DNA of 49,029 nucleotides from an uncultured Acidobacteriia bacterium. GTDB taxonomy: Bacteria; Acidobacteriota; Terriglobia; Bryobacterales; Bryobacteraceae. Location: NCBI GenBank assembly GCA_903925975.1, contig CAIYHG010000099.1:1-49029 (forward strand), written 5' to 3'. A model generated the notes under the pieces. That model was not told the origin of the DNA and did not search any database. It worked only from the letters and a program-made list of their open reading frames with translations. Position numbers and translations under genes: made by a program. Positions 16,238 through 24,020 of this stretch are shown in pieces; within the stretch, counting starts at the first letter, position 1; every line of letters begins with the position of its first letter.

Positions 16238-16885
16238 TTGCGGAAGCTCTTACTGATCCCCATCTCATTGATTCTGTCGTTGGCCGCTCAGTCGGCTCAC
16301 ATGGGCCTGATTGTTCTCGGGTATGCGCAAACCGAGGTGGGAAGGCTGCCTTCGGAGTGGCGCATCAAAGTGAACCATGGCAAACCGGACGTTTCCGTCT
16401 GTCCGGACGCCGGCGGGTGCGTCCGCCTGAAAAGTGTGCGCGCGTCATTTTCCCTGGAGCGCGGACTGGACGTAGACCCCGGCCAGTTGCCGTACTTGAG
16501 CTGGCGCTGGAAGGTGGCTCAACTACCGGCCGGCGGTGACTTCCGGCAGTCTTCGTCAGACGACCAGGCGGCGCAAGTCCTGGTGGCTTTCGCCGATAAC
16601 CGGGTGCTTGCCTACATTTGGGATACCACCGCGCCCAAGGGCGCCGAACGGAAGGCCGGCTTCATTCCTTTCGTGCACGTCTACGCCGTTGTCTGCCAGT
16701 CCGGCGCCGGCGGGCTGAATCAGTGGCTCGCCGAGACGCACAATGTTGCGGCGGATTACGAACGCGCTTATGGGAAGCCCGCTCCGCGCGTTAAGGGTAT
16801 CCGCCTGCAAATCAATTCCCAACACACCGGGACCACCGCGGAAAGCTACTTCAGCGATGTGGCCTTCCGGAGCGCTGGTATCTAA
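16238..16885 (+). CDS. DUF3047-family exported protein
   Basis: A 215-residue protein starting at TTG (16238) with GAGG close upstream. The N-terminus (LLLIPISLILSLAAQSAHMG) is a signal peptide. The body matches the DUF3047 pattern: LPSEWRIKVNHGKPDVSV near the start, YLSWRWKVAQLPAGGDFR, DDQAAQVLVAF, YIWDTTAPKG, and RVKGIRLQINSQHTGTTAESYFSDVAF at the end. The function of this family is not established. Its stop codon overlaps the ATG of the next gene by one base, so it belongs to the transcript of the putative sphingolipid cluster. Confidence 0.82.
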   Translation: MRKLLLIPISLILSLAAQSAHMGLIVLGYAQTEVGRLPSEWRIKVNHGKPDVSVCPDAGGCVRLKSVRASFSLERGLDVDPGQLPYLSWRWKVAQLPAGGDFRQSSSDDQAAQVLVAFADNRVLAYIWDTTAPKGAERKAGFIPFVHVYAVVCQSGAGGLNQWLAETHNVAADYERAYGKPAPRVKGIRLQINSQHTGTTAESYFSDVAFRSAGI

Positions 16886-17841
16886 TGCTGCTGATCACGG
16901 GCGCCGCCGGGTTTATTGGCCGTTCCTTGATGGATAGTCTGGCTGCGTCCGGAGAGCGCGCTCGCTGTTTGCTGCACCGGCGCGTTCCCGAGGGAGGGCT
17001 TCCGGCCGGCATGGAGCCGGCGTTCGGCGACCTGGCTTCCGGGCAGGGCCTTGATGAAGCCTTGAAGGGCGTTGACGCCGTAATCCACCTGGCCGGCACG
17101 ACGAAGGCGCTTACGCCGGCGGATTATTATCGGGGCAATGCGCGCGCTACGGAAACCCTGGTCCGCGCCCTGGCTGGGCGCGGGGTGCGGTTCGTGCACG
17201 TGAGTTCGCTGGCCGCCGCGGGCCCCGGGGTCATTCTGGATGAAGCCGCTCCGCCGCGGCCGATGGGCCACTATGGGCGATCAAAGCTGGAAGGGGAGCG
17301 AATCGTGCGCATGTTCCTCCCCGAGGCCGTGATTGTCAGGCCGCCGGTTGTCTACGGCCCCCGCGATACCGACGTCTTTCGAATGCTGAAGCCGATTTCC
17401 GAGGGCTGGTTCGTCGAAATTGCCGGTGGGGAGAGATGGTTCAGCGCGATCTATGTGCGGGATCTCGTCAAGGGGTTGCTGACGGCGCTGCGGGCGCCTC
17501 GCGCGTCCGGCATCTATTTCATGGCGCACAGGAAGCCGGCGTCGTGGAGCCAGTTGTGCGCTGCCGCCGCCGCCATCATGGGCCGCCCCGCCCCGCGTAC
17601 GGTGCGCGTGCCTTACCCGGTGGCGTATGCCGCAGGGGCATGCGCCGAGATGTGGGCAAGAATCACCCGAACCGCCGGAATCGTTTCGCGGGAAAAAGTG
17701 GCCGAAGCGCGCTGTAAGTCGTGGATCTGCGACCCGCGCCGCGCCTCGGACGAGCTTGGTTTCGGCGCCGATACGGGTTTGGAGCAAGGTCTTGCCGAAA
17801 CCCTGACGTGGTACAAGGAGGCCGGGTGGCTGACCTACTGA
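16885..17841 (+). CDS. NAD-dependent epimerase/dehydratase family protein (candidate ceramide reductase, CerR-like)
   Basis: A 318-residue extended short-chain dehydrogenase. The Rossmann motif TGAAGFIG is at residues 5-12 and the catalytic YxxxK is YGRSK (Y130, K134). The segment IVRPPVVYGPRD is typical of epimerases. In Caulobacter a member of this superfamily (CerR) reduces the 3-oxo intermediate in ceramide synthesis. The neighbouring acyltransferase-like and serine-palmitoyltransferase-like genes make that the most attractive role here, but sequence alone does not exclude a sugar-nucleotide enzyme. Start overlaps the preceding stop by one base. Confidence 0.82.
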   Translation: MLLITGAAGFIGRSLMDSLAASGERARCLLHRRVPEGGLPAGMEPAFGDLASGQGLDEALKGVDAVIHLAGTTKALTPADYYRGNARATETLVRALAGRGVRFVHVSSLAAAGPGVILDEAAPPRPMGHYGRSKLEGERIVRMFLPEAVIVRPPVVYGPRDTDVFRMLKPISEGWFVEIAGGERWFSAIYVRDLVKGLLTALRAPRASGIYFMAHRKPASWSQLCAAAAAIMGRPAPRTVRVPYPVAYAAGACAEMWARITRTAGIVSREKVAEARCKSWICDPRRASDELGFGADTGLEQGLAETLTWYKEAGWLTY

Positions 17842-17915
17842 CCCGTATCCGCCGCGCGTCAAGGGGCTCGCCGCCCTCCGGTCCCGAACTCTGTCCGCGT
17901 CCGGAGAGGGGAGGG

Positions 17916-18815
17916 ATGGTCTTCTGGGCGGTGGACAAGGTGATCATCGCCTACGTCGCGTTCACCACGGCCTTGATTCTGGGCTGGTGGCGGGCCATTC
18001 CCGAAGCGCCGTTGTATCTCTGCCTGCACATCGCAGCCATCTCTGTGCTGTTGCTGCAGATCCGGTCGAGCAGCCGTTTCAGCATGGTGTTCCGGCATTG
18101 GTACCCTCTGCTGTACGTCGCTGCCTGCTATCGGGAGATGGCCATCCTGATAACCGCCATTCGGGGGCCGGGCGCGATAAAGGACCGGGCCATGGCCGCC
18201 GCCGACTACTGGATCTGGCACGCCAACCCGACTGTCTGGTTGGAGGGCTTCCCGAACCCCGCGCTGACGGAGGCGTTGCAGTTCGCCTACTCCCTGTTCA
18301 TACCCGCCGTGCTCTTCGTGGCATACCTTTTGTGGCGGCGGAAAGATTATCGGGCGTTCAGATATTACGCCTTTTTAATTGCAGTTGGTTTTCTGGTCTC
18401 CTACCTGGGATACATGGCGGTACCCGTCCGCGGACCGCGCTACTTCTTCGCCGGCCTTCATCTGGCGCCGTTGCGCGGATTGTGGCTATTTACTAGATTG
18501 CAGGGCTTTTTGGACAGTTTGGAGTCGGCGCATTACGACTGTTTTCCGAGCGGCCATACCGAGCTCACCATGCTTGCCTGTTGGGGCAGCCACCTGGTTT
18601 CGAGGCGCCTTTTTCGGGTCTACTGCTTCTACACTCCCACGATCTTTTTTGCTACAGTTTATCTTCGATATCACTATTCGGTAGACGTGTTCGCCGGGGC
18701 GGCCACTGCGTTGATCTTGATCGCGGCTACTCCGGTTGTATACAAGATACTGGCGCGAGGGGCTGAAGAGTGGGAGGTTTCGACGTTGTTGCGGTCCGGG
18801 ACAAAAGGCTGCTGA
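17916..18815 (+). CDS. PAP2-superfamily integral membrane protein (inositolphosphotransferase-like)
   Basis: A 299-residue protein with about six hydrophobic helices. It carries PAP2-type motifs: GPRYFF, CFPSGHTEL, and LRYHYSVDVFAG (the H...D pair). The arrangement, with motifs in the C-terminal half, resembles AUR1/IPC-synthase-like PAP2 proteins rather than small lipid phosphatases. The ATG at 17916 follows a purine-rich GAGGGG; a GTG at 17826 overlapping the upstream gene is possible. In a sphingolipid cluster it could attach or remove a phosphate head group on ceramide at the membrane. Its 3' end overlaps the next gene by 46 bases. Confidence 0.8.
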   Translation: MVFWAVDKVIIAYVAFTTALILGWWRAIPEAPLYLCLHIAAISVLLLQIRSSSRFSMVFRHWYPLLYVAACYREMAILITAIRGPGAIKDRAMAAADYWIWHANPTVWLEGFPNPALTEALQFAYSLFIPAVLFVAYLLWRRKDYRAFRYYAFLIAVGFLVSYLGYMAVPVRGPRYFFAGLHLAPLRGLWLFTRLQGFLDSLESAHYDCFPSGHTELTMLACWGSHLVSRRLFRVYCFYTPTIFFATVYLRYHYSVDVFAGAATALILIAATPVVYKILARGAEEWEVSTLLRSGTKGC

Positions 18816-19885
18816 AGGAGTTCGTCGAGTTTCCGTACGCTCTCTACCGGAACAACCCCCATTGGGTTCCCCCCTTGCGAATCGCGGTAAAGGAACTGTT
18901 GGACCGCGGCAAGCACCCGTTCTACGCCAACGCCGACGCCGAGTTCTTTGTGGCTTTGCGCGACGGCCAGGCGGTGGGGCGCGTGGCAGCCATAATCGAC
19001 CGGAATCACAACCGCTTTCACGGCGAGAACGCGGGTTTTTTCGGCTTTTTCGAGAGTATTGACGACGATGAGGTGGCCGCGGCGCTTATTGCCAAAGCGC
19101 GGGAATGGACTTTCGAGCGAGGCGCCCAGGTGCTGCGCGGGCCGGTGAGCCCTTCCACGAATTATGAGTGCGGCACGCTGATCGACGGTTTTGATAGCAG
19201 CCCGATGGTAATGATGTCTTACAACCCGGCGTACTACCCGGCGCTCATGGAGCGCGCCGGATTGCGCAAGGCCAAGGACCTGTACGCCTACCTGCACCAC
19301 GCCGATTCCATCGATACCGCCAAGATCTCCCGTGTCGCGGAGCGTTCCCTGCGCGCGCACGATATCCACATCCGGCCGATCAGCCTAAAGAATTTTAATG
19401 CGGACGTGGAGCGGGTGTGGGATGTCTATAATTCGGCTTGGATGAAGAATTGGGGCTTCGTACCCATGACGCGCGATGAGTTCGTCCTTATGGGCAAGGA
19501 AATGAAGCAGATTCTAAAGCCCGATTTGGTGCTGCTCGGCGAGAAGGCCGGCCGGGTGGTGGGGTTCGCGCTCGCTCTCCCCGACGTCAATCAGGCGCTC
19601 AAGCCGGCTGGAGGCCGGCTGTTTCCAGCAGGACTGCTCAAAATCCTGTATTATCAACGTTTGATCCGTAATGTGAGGGTTCTCGCCCTAGGCGTGGTAG
19701 AAGAGTACCGGGCTACCGGCGTTGCCGCGGGCTTCTATGCCGCTCTGGTTGGCAACGCGAGGCGTTTAGGGTTTGGCAATTGCGAAATGTCCTGGATCCT
19801 TGAGGACAACGTGCTGATGAATCGCTCCCTCCTGGCTATGGGAGCGACCCGATACAAGACGTACCGAATTTACGAGTGGAACTGA
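18770..19885 (+). CDS. GNAT-like N-acyltransferase family protein (candidate bacterial ceramide synthase)
   Basis: A 371-residue protein starting at GTG 18770 inside the end of the PAP2-like gene. The N-terminal half (FVEFPYALYRNNPHWVPPL, KHPFYANADAEFFVALRDG, FHGENAGFFGFFE, RGPVSPSTNYECGTLIDGF) and the C-terminal half (VLALGVVEEYRATGVAAGFY, CEMSWILEDNVLMNRSLLAMGA) are typical of a widespread GNAT-fold family usually left as hypothetical. The C-terminal half has the acyl-CoA binding pattern. In Caulobacter the ceramide synthase bCerS is a GNAT-type N-acyltransferase near spt; the position directly before an spt-like gene supports the same role: N-acylation of a sphingoid base. This is inferred from context. 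Confidence 0.78.
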   Translation: MGGFDVVAVRDKRLLKEFVEFPYALYRNNPHWVPPLRIAVKELLDRGKHPFYANADAEFFVALRDGQAVGRVAAIIDRNHNRFHGENAGFFGFFESIDDDEVAAALIAKAREWTFERGAQVLRGPVSPSTNYECGTLIDGFDSSPMVMMSYNPAYYPALMERAGLRKAKDLYAYLHHADSIDTAKISRVAERSLRAHDIHIRPISLKNFNADVERVWDVYNSAWMKNWGFVPMTRDEFVLMGKEMKQILKPDLVLLGEKAGRVVGFALALPDVNQALKPAGGRLFPAGLLKILYYQRLIRNVRVLALGVVEEYRATGVAAGFYAALVGNARRLGFGNCEMSWILEDNVLMNRSLLAMGATRYKTYRIYEWN

Positions 19886-19890
19886 CCACG

Positions 19891-21129
19891 ATGCGAACAT
19901 CAAGCAGCGATGTCGGCGGGAAACGGAAAGCGGTTGCCTCCAACGACCTGTTCGAGAAATGTCGCAATTTTACTCGCCCTGGTGAATTACAGTCGGCGGG
20001 CCTGTACATGTATTTCGAGGTGTTCGGCGAGCGCGACGGATGCGCTCCCGGCGAGGTCCGCATCGGCAAGCGCAAGGTGCTGATGTTCGGGTCGAACGAC
20101 TACCTGGATCTCATCAACCATCCCAAGGTGAAGGAAGCGGCTATCCAGGCCATCCGCAAGTACGGCAGCGGGTGCAGCGGGTCGCGGCTGTTGAACGGCA
20201 CGCTCGACCTGCACGTCAAGCTGGAGCACGAACTTGCCGCCCTGGTGCGCAAGGAAGCCGCCATTATTTTCGGTACCGGGTTCCAGGCCAACTACGCCAC
20301 GCTTTCGGCGCTTACCGAAAAGGGCGACGTGATGGTGTGCGACCACAACCTTCACGCCAGTCTGGTTGAGGGCGCTCTGCGCTCCCCGGCGCGCACTCTG
20401 CGGTTCCGGCACAACGACCTGGACCATTTCGAGCGCTGTTTGGAGAATTGCCCGCCCGAGGAAAAGATCTTCATCGTTTCCGAGGGCGTGTTCAGCATGG
20501 AAGGCGATGTGGCCGACCTGCGCGGGATCACGCGTCTGGCTAAACCCTACGGCGCCCGCGTCTATGTGGACGAGGCTCACGGCATCGGCGTACTCGGCGC
20601 GACAGGGGCCGGCGCCGCGGAGCATTTGGGCGTGCTCGACGACGTGGATATCGTCATGGGCACATTCAGCAAGTCCCTGGCGTCCGTGGGCGGCTTCGTG
20701 GCCTCGGAGCGAGCCGTCATCGACTATTTGAAACACACGTCGCGCCCGTTCGTGTTTTCCGCCAGTCTGCCCCCGGGGTCCGTGGCGGCGGTAAGCGCCT
20801 CCCTGCAGATCATGAAGGCCGAGCCGGAGCGGCGGGTGCGCCTGCTTCGGATTGCTAATCTTCTGCGCGAGGAACTGCGAGCGCGGCATTTCAATGTGCT
20901 GCCGGGAGAGACGGCCATCGTTCCGGTTGTTATCCAGGACGAGTTGGATTTGTGCCGGTTGTGCAAGGCCCTCCTCGCCGAGGGCATCTACGTCAACCCG
21001 GTGCTGCGCCCCGCGGCGAGTCAGAATCTGCTCCGCATCTCCTGCACGGCGGGCCACACTGAGGATCACGTGGACCGGTTGGTCACAACCCTGGTGCGGA
21101 CAGCCACGGCGCTGGGCATAGAGCGGTAG
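19891..21129 (+). CDS. spt: Alpha-oxoamine synthase, probable serine palmitoyltransferase
   Basis: A 412-residue PLP enzyme of the AOS family (serine palmitoyltransferase, KBL, BioF). Motifs: FGSNDYLDL and GSGCSGSRLLNGT near the N-terminus, H155 in DHNLHASL stacking on PLP, D227 in YVDEAHGIG, and the Schiff-base Lys K261 in GTFSKSLASVGGF. The N-terminal extension and FGSNDYLDL style fit SPT better than BioF. No biotin or threonine-degradation gene is nearby, whereas candidate ceramide synthase, ceramide reductase and head-group genes are directly upstream. It would condense serine with an acyl thioester to 3-ketosphinganine. ATG 19891 lies 5 bases after the preceding stop; an overlapping GTG at 19876 is an alternative start. 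Confidence 0.88.
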   Translation: MRTSSSDVGGKRKAVASNDLFEKCRNFTRPGELQSAGLYMYFEVFGERDGCAPGEVRIGKRKVLMFGSNDYLDLINHPKVKEAAIQAIRKYGSGCSGSRLLNGTLDLHVKLEHELAALVRKEAAIIFGTGFQANYATLSALTEKGDVMVCDHNLHASLVEGALRSPARTLRFRHNDLDHFERCLENCPPEEKIFIVSEGVFSMEGDVADLRGITRLAKPYGARVYVDEAHGIGVLGATGAGAAEHLGVLDDVDIVMGTFSKSLASVGGFVASERAVIDYLKHTSRPFVFSASLPPGSVAAVSASLQIMKAEPERRVRLLRIANLLREELRARHFNVLPGETAIVPVVIQDELDLCRLCKALLAEGIYVNPVLRPAASQNLLRISCTAGHTEDHVDRLVTTLVRTATALGIER

Positions 21130-21134
21130 CAAAG

Positions 21135-21158
21135 GTGGGGCATGCTTTAGCCTGCCCG
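21135..21158 (+). repeat. 24-bp dispersed intergenic repeat, copy 2
   Basis: Begins GTGGGGCATGCTTTAGC and matches the minus strand of 14587-14610 with one mismatch. It lies just after the spt-like gene. A hairpin follows at 21165-21189. Confidence 0.8.
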
Positions 21159-21164
21159 GAATCG

Positions 21165-21189
21165 GCAAGCCGCGCGTAAGCGCGCTTGC
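21165..21189 (+). terminator. Strong GC hairpin downstream of the sphingolipid cluster
   Basis: GCAAG (21165-21169), a bulged C, CGCGC (21171-21175), loop GTAA, GCGCG (21180-21184), CTTGC (21185-21189). There is no T tract. It ends 8 bases before the start of the next gene, so it could either stop transcription from spt or limit translation of the next gene. Confidence 0.4.
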
Positions 21190-21197
21190 GGCTGTCT

Positions 21198-21641
21198 ATG
21201 CCTTCTCGCGTTCTCATCATCTGTTACGGAAACCGTTTGCGCGCCGATGACGCGTTCGGTTGGCGAGTGGCCGAGCGCCTGCTCGCCCGGAACCTTGCGC
21301 CGGGCGCGGAAGTTCTCGCCATGCATCAATTGGTTCCGGAGCTGATGGATACGCTCAGTGAGGCCGAGTTGGCGGTTTTCGTGGATGCCGCGGCGAATGC
21401 CGAGCCCGGTGCGCTCACCGAAAGAGTGGTGGAACCGCGGCCGCCCAGCCGGGCTTCATTCACGCACCATTCCACGCCCGAAGGGCTGCTGGCCGGGGCG
21501 CTCTCCCTGTTCGGGCATGCCCCGCGCGCCTTCATGGTCTCGGTGGCCGGCGCGGATTTTTCGTGCTCCGAAGACCTATCGCCCCTGGTCGAGAGCCGCA
21601 TCGATGACGCCATCCAAATCATCTTGCGCCTGATCGCCTAA
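21198..21641 (+). CDS. Hydrogenase maturation protease-like (HycI/HybD family)
   Basis: A 147-residue protein starting MPSRVLIICYGNRLRADDAFGWRVAERL, close to the GNxLxxDDGxG opening of hydrogenase maturation endopeptidases, which remove a C-terminal peptide from the NiFe large subunit after nickel insertion. An Asp in AVFVDAAANAEPG and a His in THHSTPEGLL could be the other metal ligands. No hydrogenase structural or hyp gene is in the window, so either the hydrogenase is elsewhere or this protease has another substrate. The ATG at 21198 has no strong ribosome-binding site and follows a hairpin. Confidence 0.78.
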   Translation: MPSRVLIICYGNRLRADDAFGWRVAERLLARNLAPGAEVLAMHQLVPELMDTLSEAELAVFVDAAANAEPGALTERVVEPRPPSRASFTHHSTPEGLLAGALSLFGHAPRAFMVSVAGADFSCSEDLSPLVESRIDDAIQIILRLIA

Positions 21642-21643
21642 GT

Positions 21644-21700
21644 GGGGCGGGCGCCCTCGCCCGCCCCGGACCCTCCGGTCCGGCCCGCTCCGAAGGAGCG
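21644..21700. terminator. Three tandem hairpins between convergent genes
   Basis: Hairpin 1: GGGGCGGGCG (21644-21653), loop CCCT, CGCCCGCCCC (21658-21667). Hairpin 2: CCGGACC (21666-21672), loop CTCC, GGTCCGG (21677-21683). Hairpin 3: CGCTCC (21686-21691), loop GAA, GGAGCG (21695-21700). They fill the 88 bases between the convergent maturation-protease and peptidase genes. Hairpins 1 and 2 share two bases, so they compete slightly. A bidirectional stop or an mRNA 3'-end stabiliser is likely. Confidence 0.6.
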
Positions 21701-21729
21701 TATCTTCTTCCCAGGCCGCCGCCTGATTC

Positions 21730-23907
21730 CTACTTCAAGCACCGCCCGAAGAATTCGAGCGCCGAAGCGTTCATCTGCTTCCCCGCCGGGCCCGTAACCG
21801 CGTGCGTTTTCTGCGGGTAGAGCATCATCCCGAAAACCTTCCCCGCCTGCTGCAGCGCGTCAATCATCTGCATGGTGTTCTGGAACAGGACGTTGTCGTC
21901 TTCGTAGTTGTGCACGATCATGAGATCGCGCTTGAGATACGCGGCTTTGGGCGGCAGCGCGGTATCCCGGTAGCCTTTCGCGTTATCCGCCGGCAGCCCC
22001 ATGTAGCGCTCCGTGTAGATGCTGTCGTAGTTCAGCCAGTTGGTCACCGGCGCCCCGGCCACGCCGCAGCGGAATACGTCCTGCGCTTCCAACATCGCGT
22101 TCAGCGTCATGAAGCCGCCGTAGCTGGAGCCGGTGATGCCAACGCGGGCGGCGTCGGCGAAGCCCATCGAAATCAGATGCTTCACGCCGGCCACCTGGTC
22201 GGCCAGTTCGACCTTCCCCAGTTGCCGGAAGATGCTGGTTTCGAAGGCGTGCCCCCGGCCCTGCCCGCCGCGGTTTTCCGCCTGCCACACCACGTACCCG
22301 GCGTTGGCGTAAACCTGGTCCATCCCCGCCGCCGCCCACGCATCCTTTACGGGCAAATCCACGCCCGGGCCGCCGTAGACAAGCACGATAACCGGATACT
22401 TCTTTCCACTCTGAAAACCGGCCGGGCGGATCAGCCGGCCACTCAGTTCCGTGCCGTCGGCGCCTTTGAACGGCACGACTTCCACGGGCTGGAGTTCGTA
22501 CTCATCCCACAGCGCGCGGTCCGCCTCGCGGTACACGCCCAACTCCGCGCCGTCCCACGCGCGCAGTAGCGTTCTGGGCGGCGTCTTCATCGTCGAATAC
22601 GTGTCCAGGTGGAACGCCCCGCTTGGCCCCATGGCTACGGCGTGAGTTCCGGCTTCCGGCGTGAGCAGGCGCTTGTCGGAGCCGTCCAGCTTGATCGAAT
22701 AGAGCCGGCGCCCGATGCGCCCGCCCTCGTTCGACGTGTAGAAGATGCGTCCGCGCTCCTCGTCCACGGCGTTGATCGCCGTCACTTCCCAATCGCCCCG
22801 GGTCAACTGCTTCACATTCTTGCCGTCAATCGAATATGAGTAGATGTGCCGGTAGCCGTCGCGCTCGCTGGTCCGGAGAAAACGCTGGCCGTCCTTCAGA
22901 AATAGAATGTCGTCGGCCAGGTTGATCCAGTAGGGGTCCGTTTCCCGGAAGATCTGCCGCGAATCCCCGGTGGCCGCATCGAACGAGATCATCTCCAGCG
23001 CGTTCTGTACCCGGTTCATGCGCAGCACGTAGACGGCGCGGGAACCGGGCATCCAACCCGCCCGCGCGATCAGGTAGAGATTTCGCGTATCCCCGGCATC
23101 CACCCACCGGATGGCGCCGCCTGCCGGGCCGACGATTCCCATGCGCACCATGGCGTTGTTTTCACCCGCCTGCGGATACCGTTGCGGCTCGTACCGTGCG
23201 CGCTCCCCGAGCAAATCCGCATGCGGCACGAGCGGTTCGCGGCTGGTATCGAACTGTAGAAAGGCAATCGACTTCGAATCCGGCGACCACCAGTATGCCG
23301 TGCCGAGTTCCAGTTCCTCCGGGTAAACCCAGTCCAGGCCCCCGTTGCGCAGCGTGTCCGAGCCGTCGCTCGTCAGACGGGTTTCCTTGCCCGTCGAAAT
23401 CTCCAAAACGTAGAGGTCCCAATCGCGGCGGAACGCGGCCATCTTCCCATCGGGCGATAGCTTGGCATCCTCCTCTTCCTGGGCGGTTTTGGTGAGCTGC
23501 TGCCACTTCCCGGTGGCCACTTGGATCAGAAAGAGGTCGCCGCCAGCCGGGTAAAGAATCTCGGCGCCCGAACTGGAAAACTGCGGCCCTGCCGCGCGCA
23601 CCCGCCGGTTCTCCCACCCATACGGCTGTTCCAGCGCCTCCGCGCGTACCGCCGCGCCTTCCAACTCGCTCGCGGAGACCAGATCCCTGGCCCGCCGCGC
23701 GGCGGGGTCGTAGATCGCGAGCGTGCCGTCCCGGCGGATCAGGAATGAACGGCCGTCCGGCCCCCAGGCGGCGGGCATCGGAGCGGCAGCGCCAGACCTC
23801 GCGACGCCGCTCTGCAAATCGGTCATGGCGTCCAGGGAGTAGGGCTGCTTTTGGGCCTGGACCAGGAGCGGCGCAAGAGCCAGCGCGAAAACGGCTAACC
23901 GTAACAT
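21730..23907 (-). CDS. S9 family prolyl oligopeptidase, dipeptidyl-peptidase IV-like
   Basis: A 725-residue exported serine peptidase. The start MLRLAVFALALAPLLVQAQ is a signal peptide. The N-terminal two thirds form a beta-propeller with TolB/WD-like repeats (AWGPDGRSFLI, KLSPDGKMAAF, WSPDSKSIAFLQ). LDWVYPEELELG matches the DPP-IV motif whose acidic pair binds the substrate N-terminus. The C-terminal hydrolase domain has GSSYGGFM (nucleophile Ser), NYEDDNVLFQNT (Asp) and KTHAV (His). It should release X-Pro or X-Ala dipeptides outside the cytoplasm, fitting a protein-scavenging soil bacterium. Divergent from the CoA-transferase gene. Confidence 0.93.
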   Translation of the reverse strand: MLRLAVFALALAPLLVQAQKQPYSLDAMTDLQSGVARSGAAAPMPAAWGPDGRSFLIRRDGTLAIYDPAARRARDLVSASELEGAAVRAEALEQPYGWENRRVRAAGPQFSSSGAEILYPAGGDLFLIQVATGKWQQLTKTAQEEEDAKLSPDGKMAAFRRDWDLYVLEISTGKETRLTSDGSDTLRNGGLDWVYPEELELGTAYWWSPDSKSIAFLQFDTSREPLVPHADLLGERARYEPQRYPQAGENNAMVRMGIVGPAGGAIRWVDAGDTRNLYLIARAGWMPGSRAVYVLRMNRVQNALEMISFDAATGDSRQIFRETDPYWINLADDILFLKDGQRFLRTSERDGYRHIYSYSIDGKNVKQLTRGDWEVTAINAVDEERGRIFYTSNEGGRIGRRLYSIKLDGSDKRLLTPEAGTHAVAMGPSGAFHLDTYSTMKTPPRTLLRAWDGAELGVYREADRALWDEYELQPVEVVPFKGADGTELSGRLIRPAGFQSGKKYPVIVLVYGGPGVDLPVKDAWAAAGMDQVYANAGYVVWQAENRGGQGRGHAFETSIFRQLGKVELADQVAGVKHLISMGFADAARVGITGSSYGGFMTLNAMLEAQDVFRCGVAGAPVTNWLNYDSIYTERYMGLPADNAKGYRDTALPPKAAYLKRDLMIVHNYEDDNVLFQNTMQMIDALQQAGKVFGMMLYPQKTHAVTGPAGKQMNASALEFFGRCLK

Positions 23908-23916
23908 ACTGAGCCG

Positions 23917-23922
23917 ATTGTA
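23917..23922 (-). promoter_or_regulatory. Candidate -10 element for the S9 peptidase gene
   Basis: TACAAT on the minus strand, 9 bases before the peptidase start codon, which would give an almost leaderless mRNA. No clear -35 box is present. Confidence 0.35.
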
Positions 23923-23951
23923 ATGCACGGCTCGCCGCCGCGGGGGTGGGC

Positions 23952-23983
23952 TTGATTTTTGTACCAAAAGGGCCGATTATAAT
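23952..23983 (+). promoter_or_regulatory. Candidate sigma-70-type promoter for the CoA-transferase gene
   Basis: A perfect TATAAT at 23978-23983 is the best -10 box in the window. Possible -35 boxes are TTTTTG at 23956-23961 (16-base spacer) or TTGATT at 23952-23957 (20-base spacer). The coding start is at 24021, giving a leader of about 30 bases with GGAG inside it. Confidence 0.55.
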
Positions 23984-24020
23984 AGATGTAGAAAGTAGCC
24001 ACCACGCTGGAGAGGTGCTT

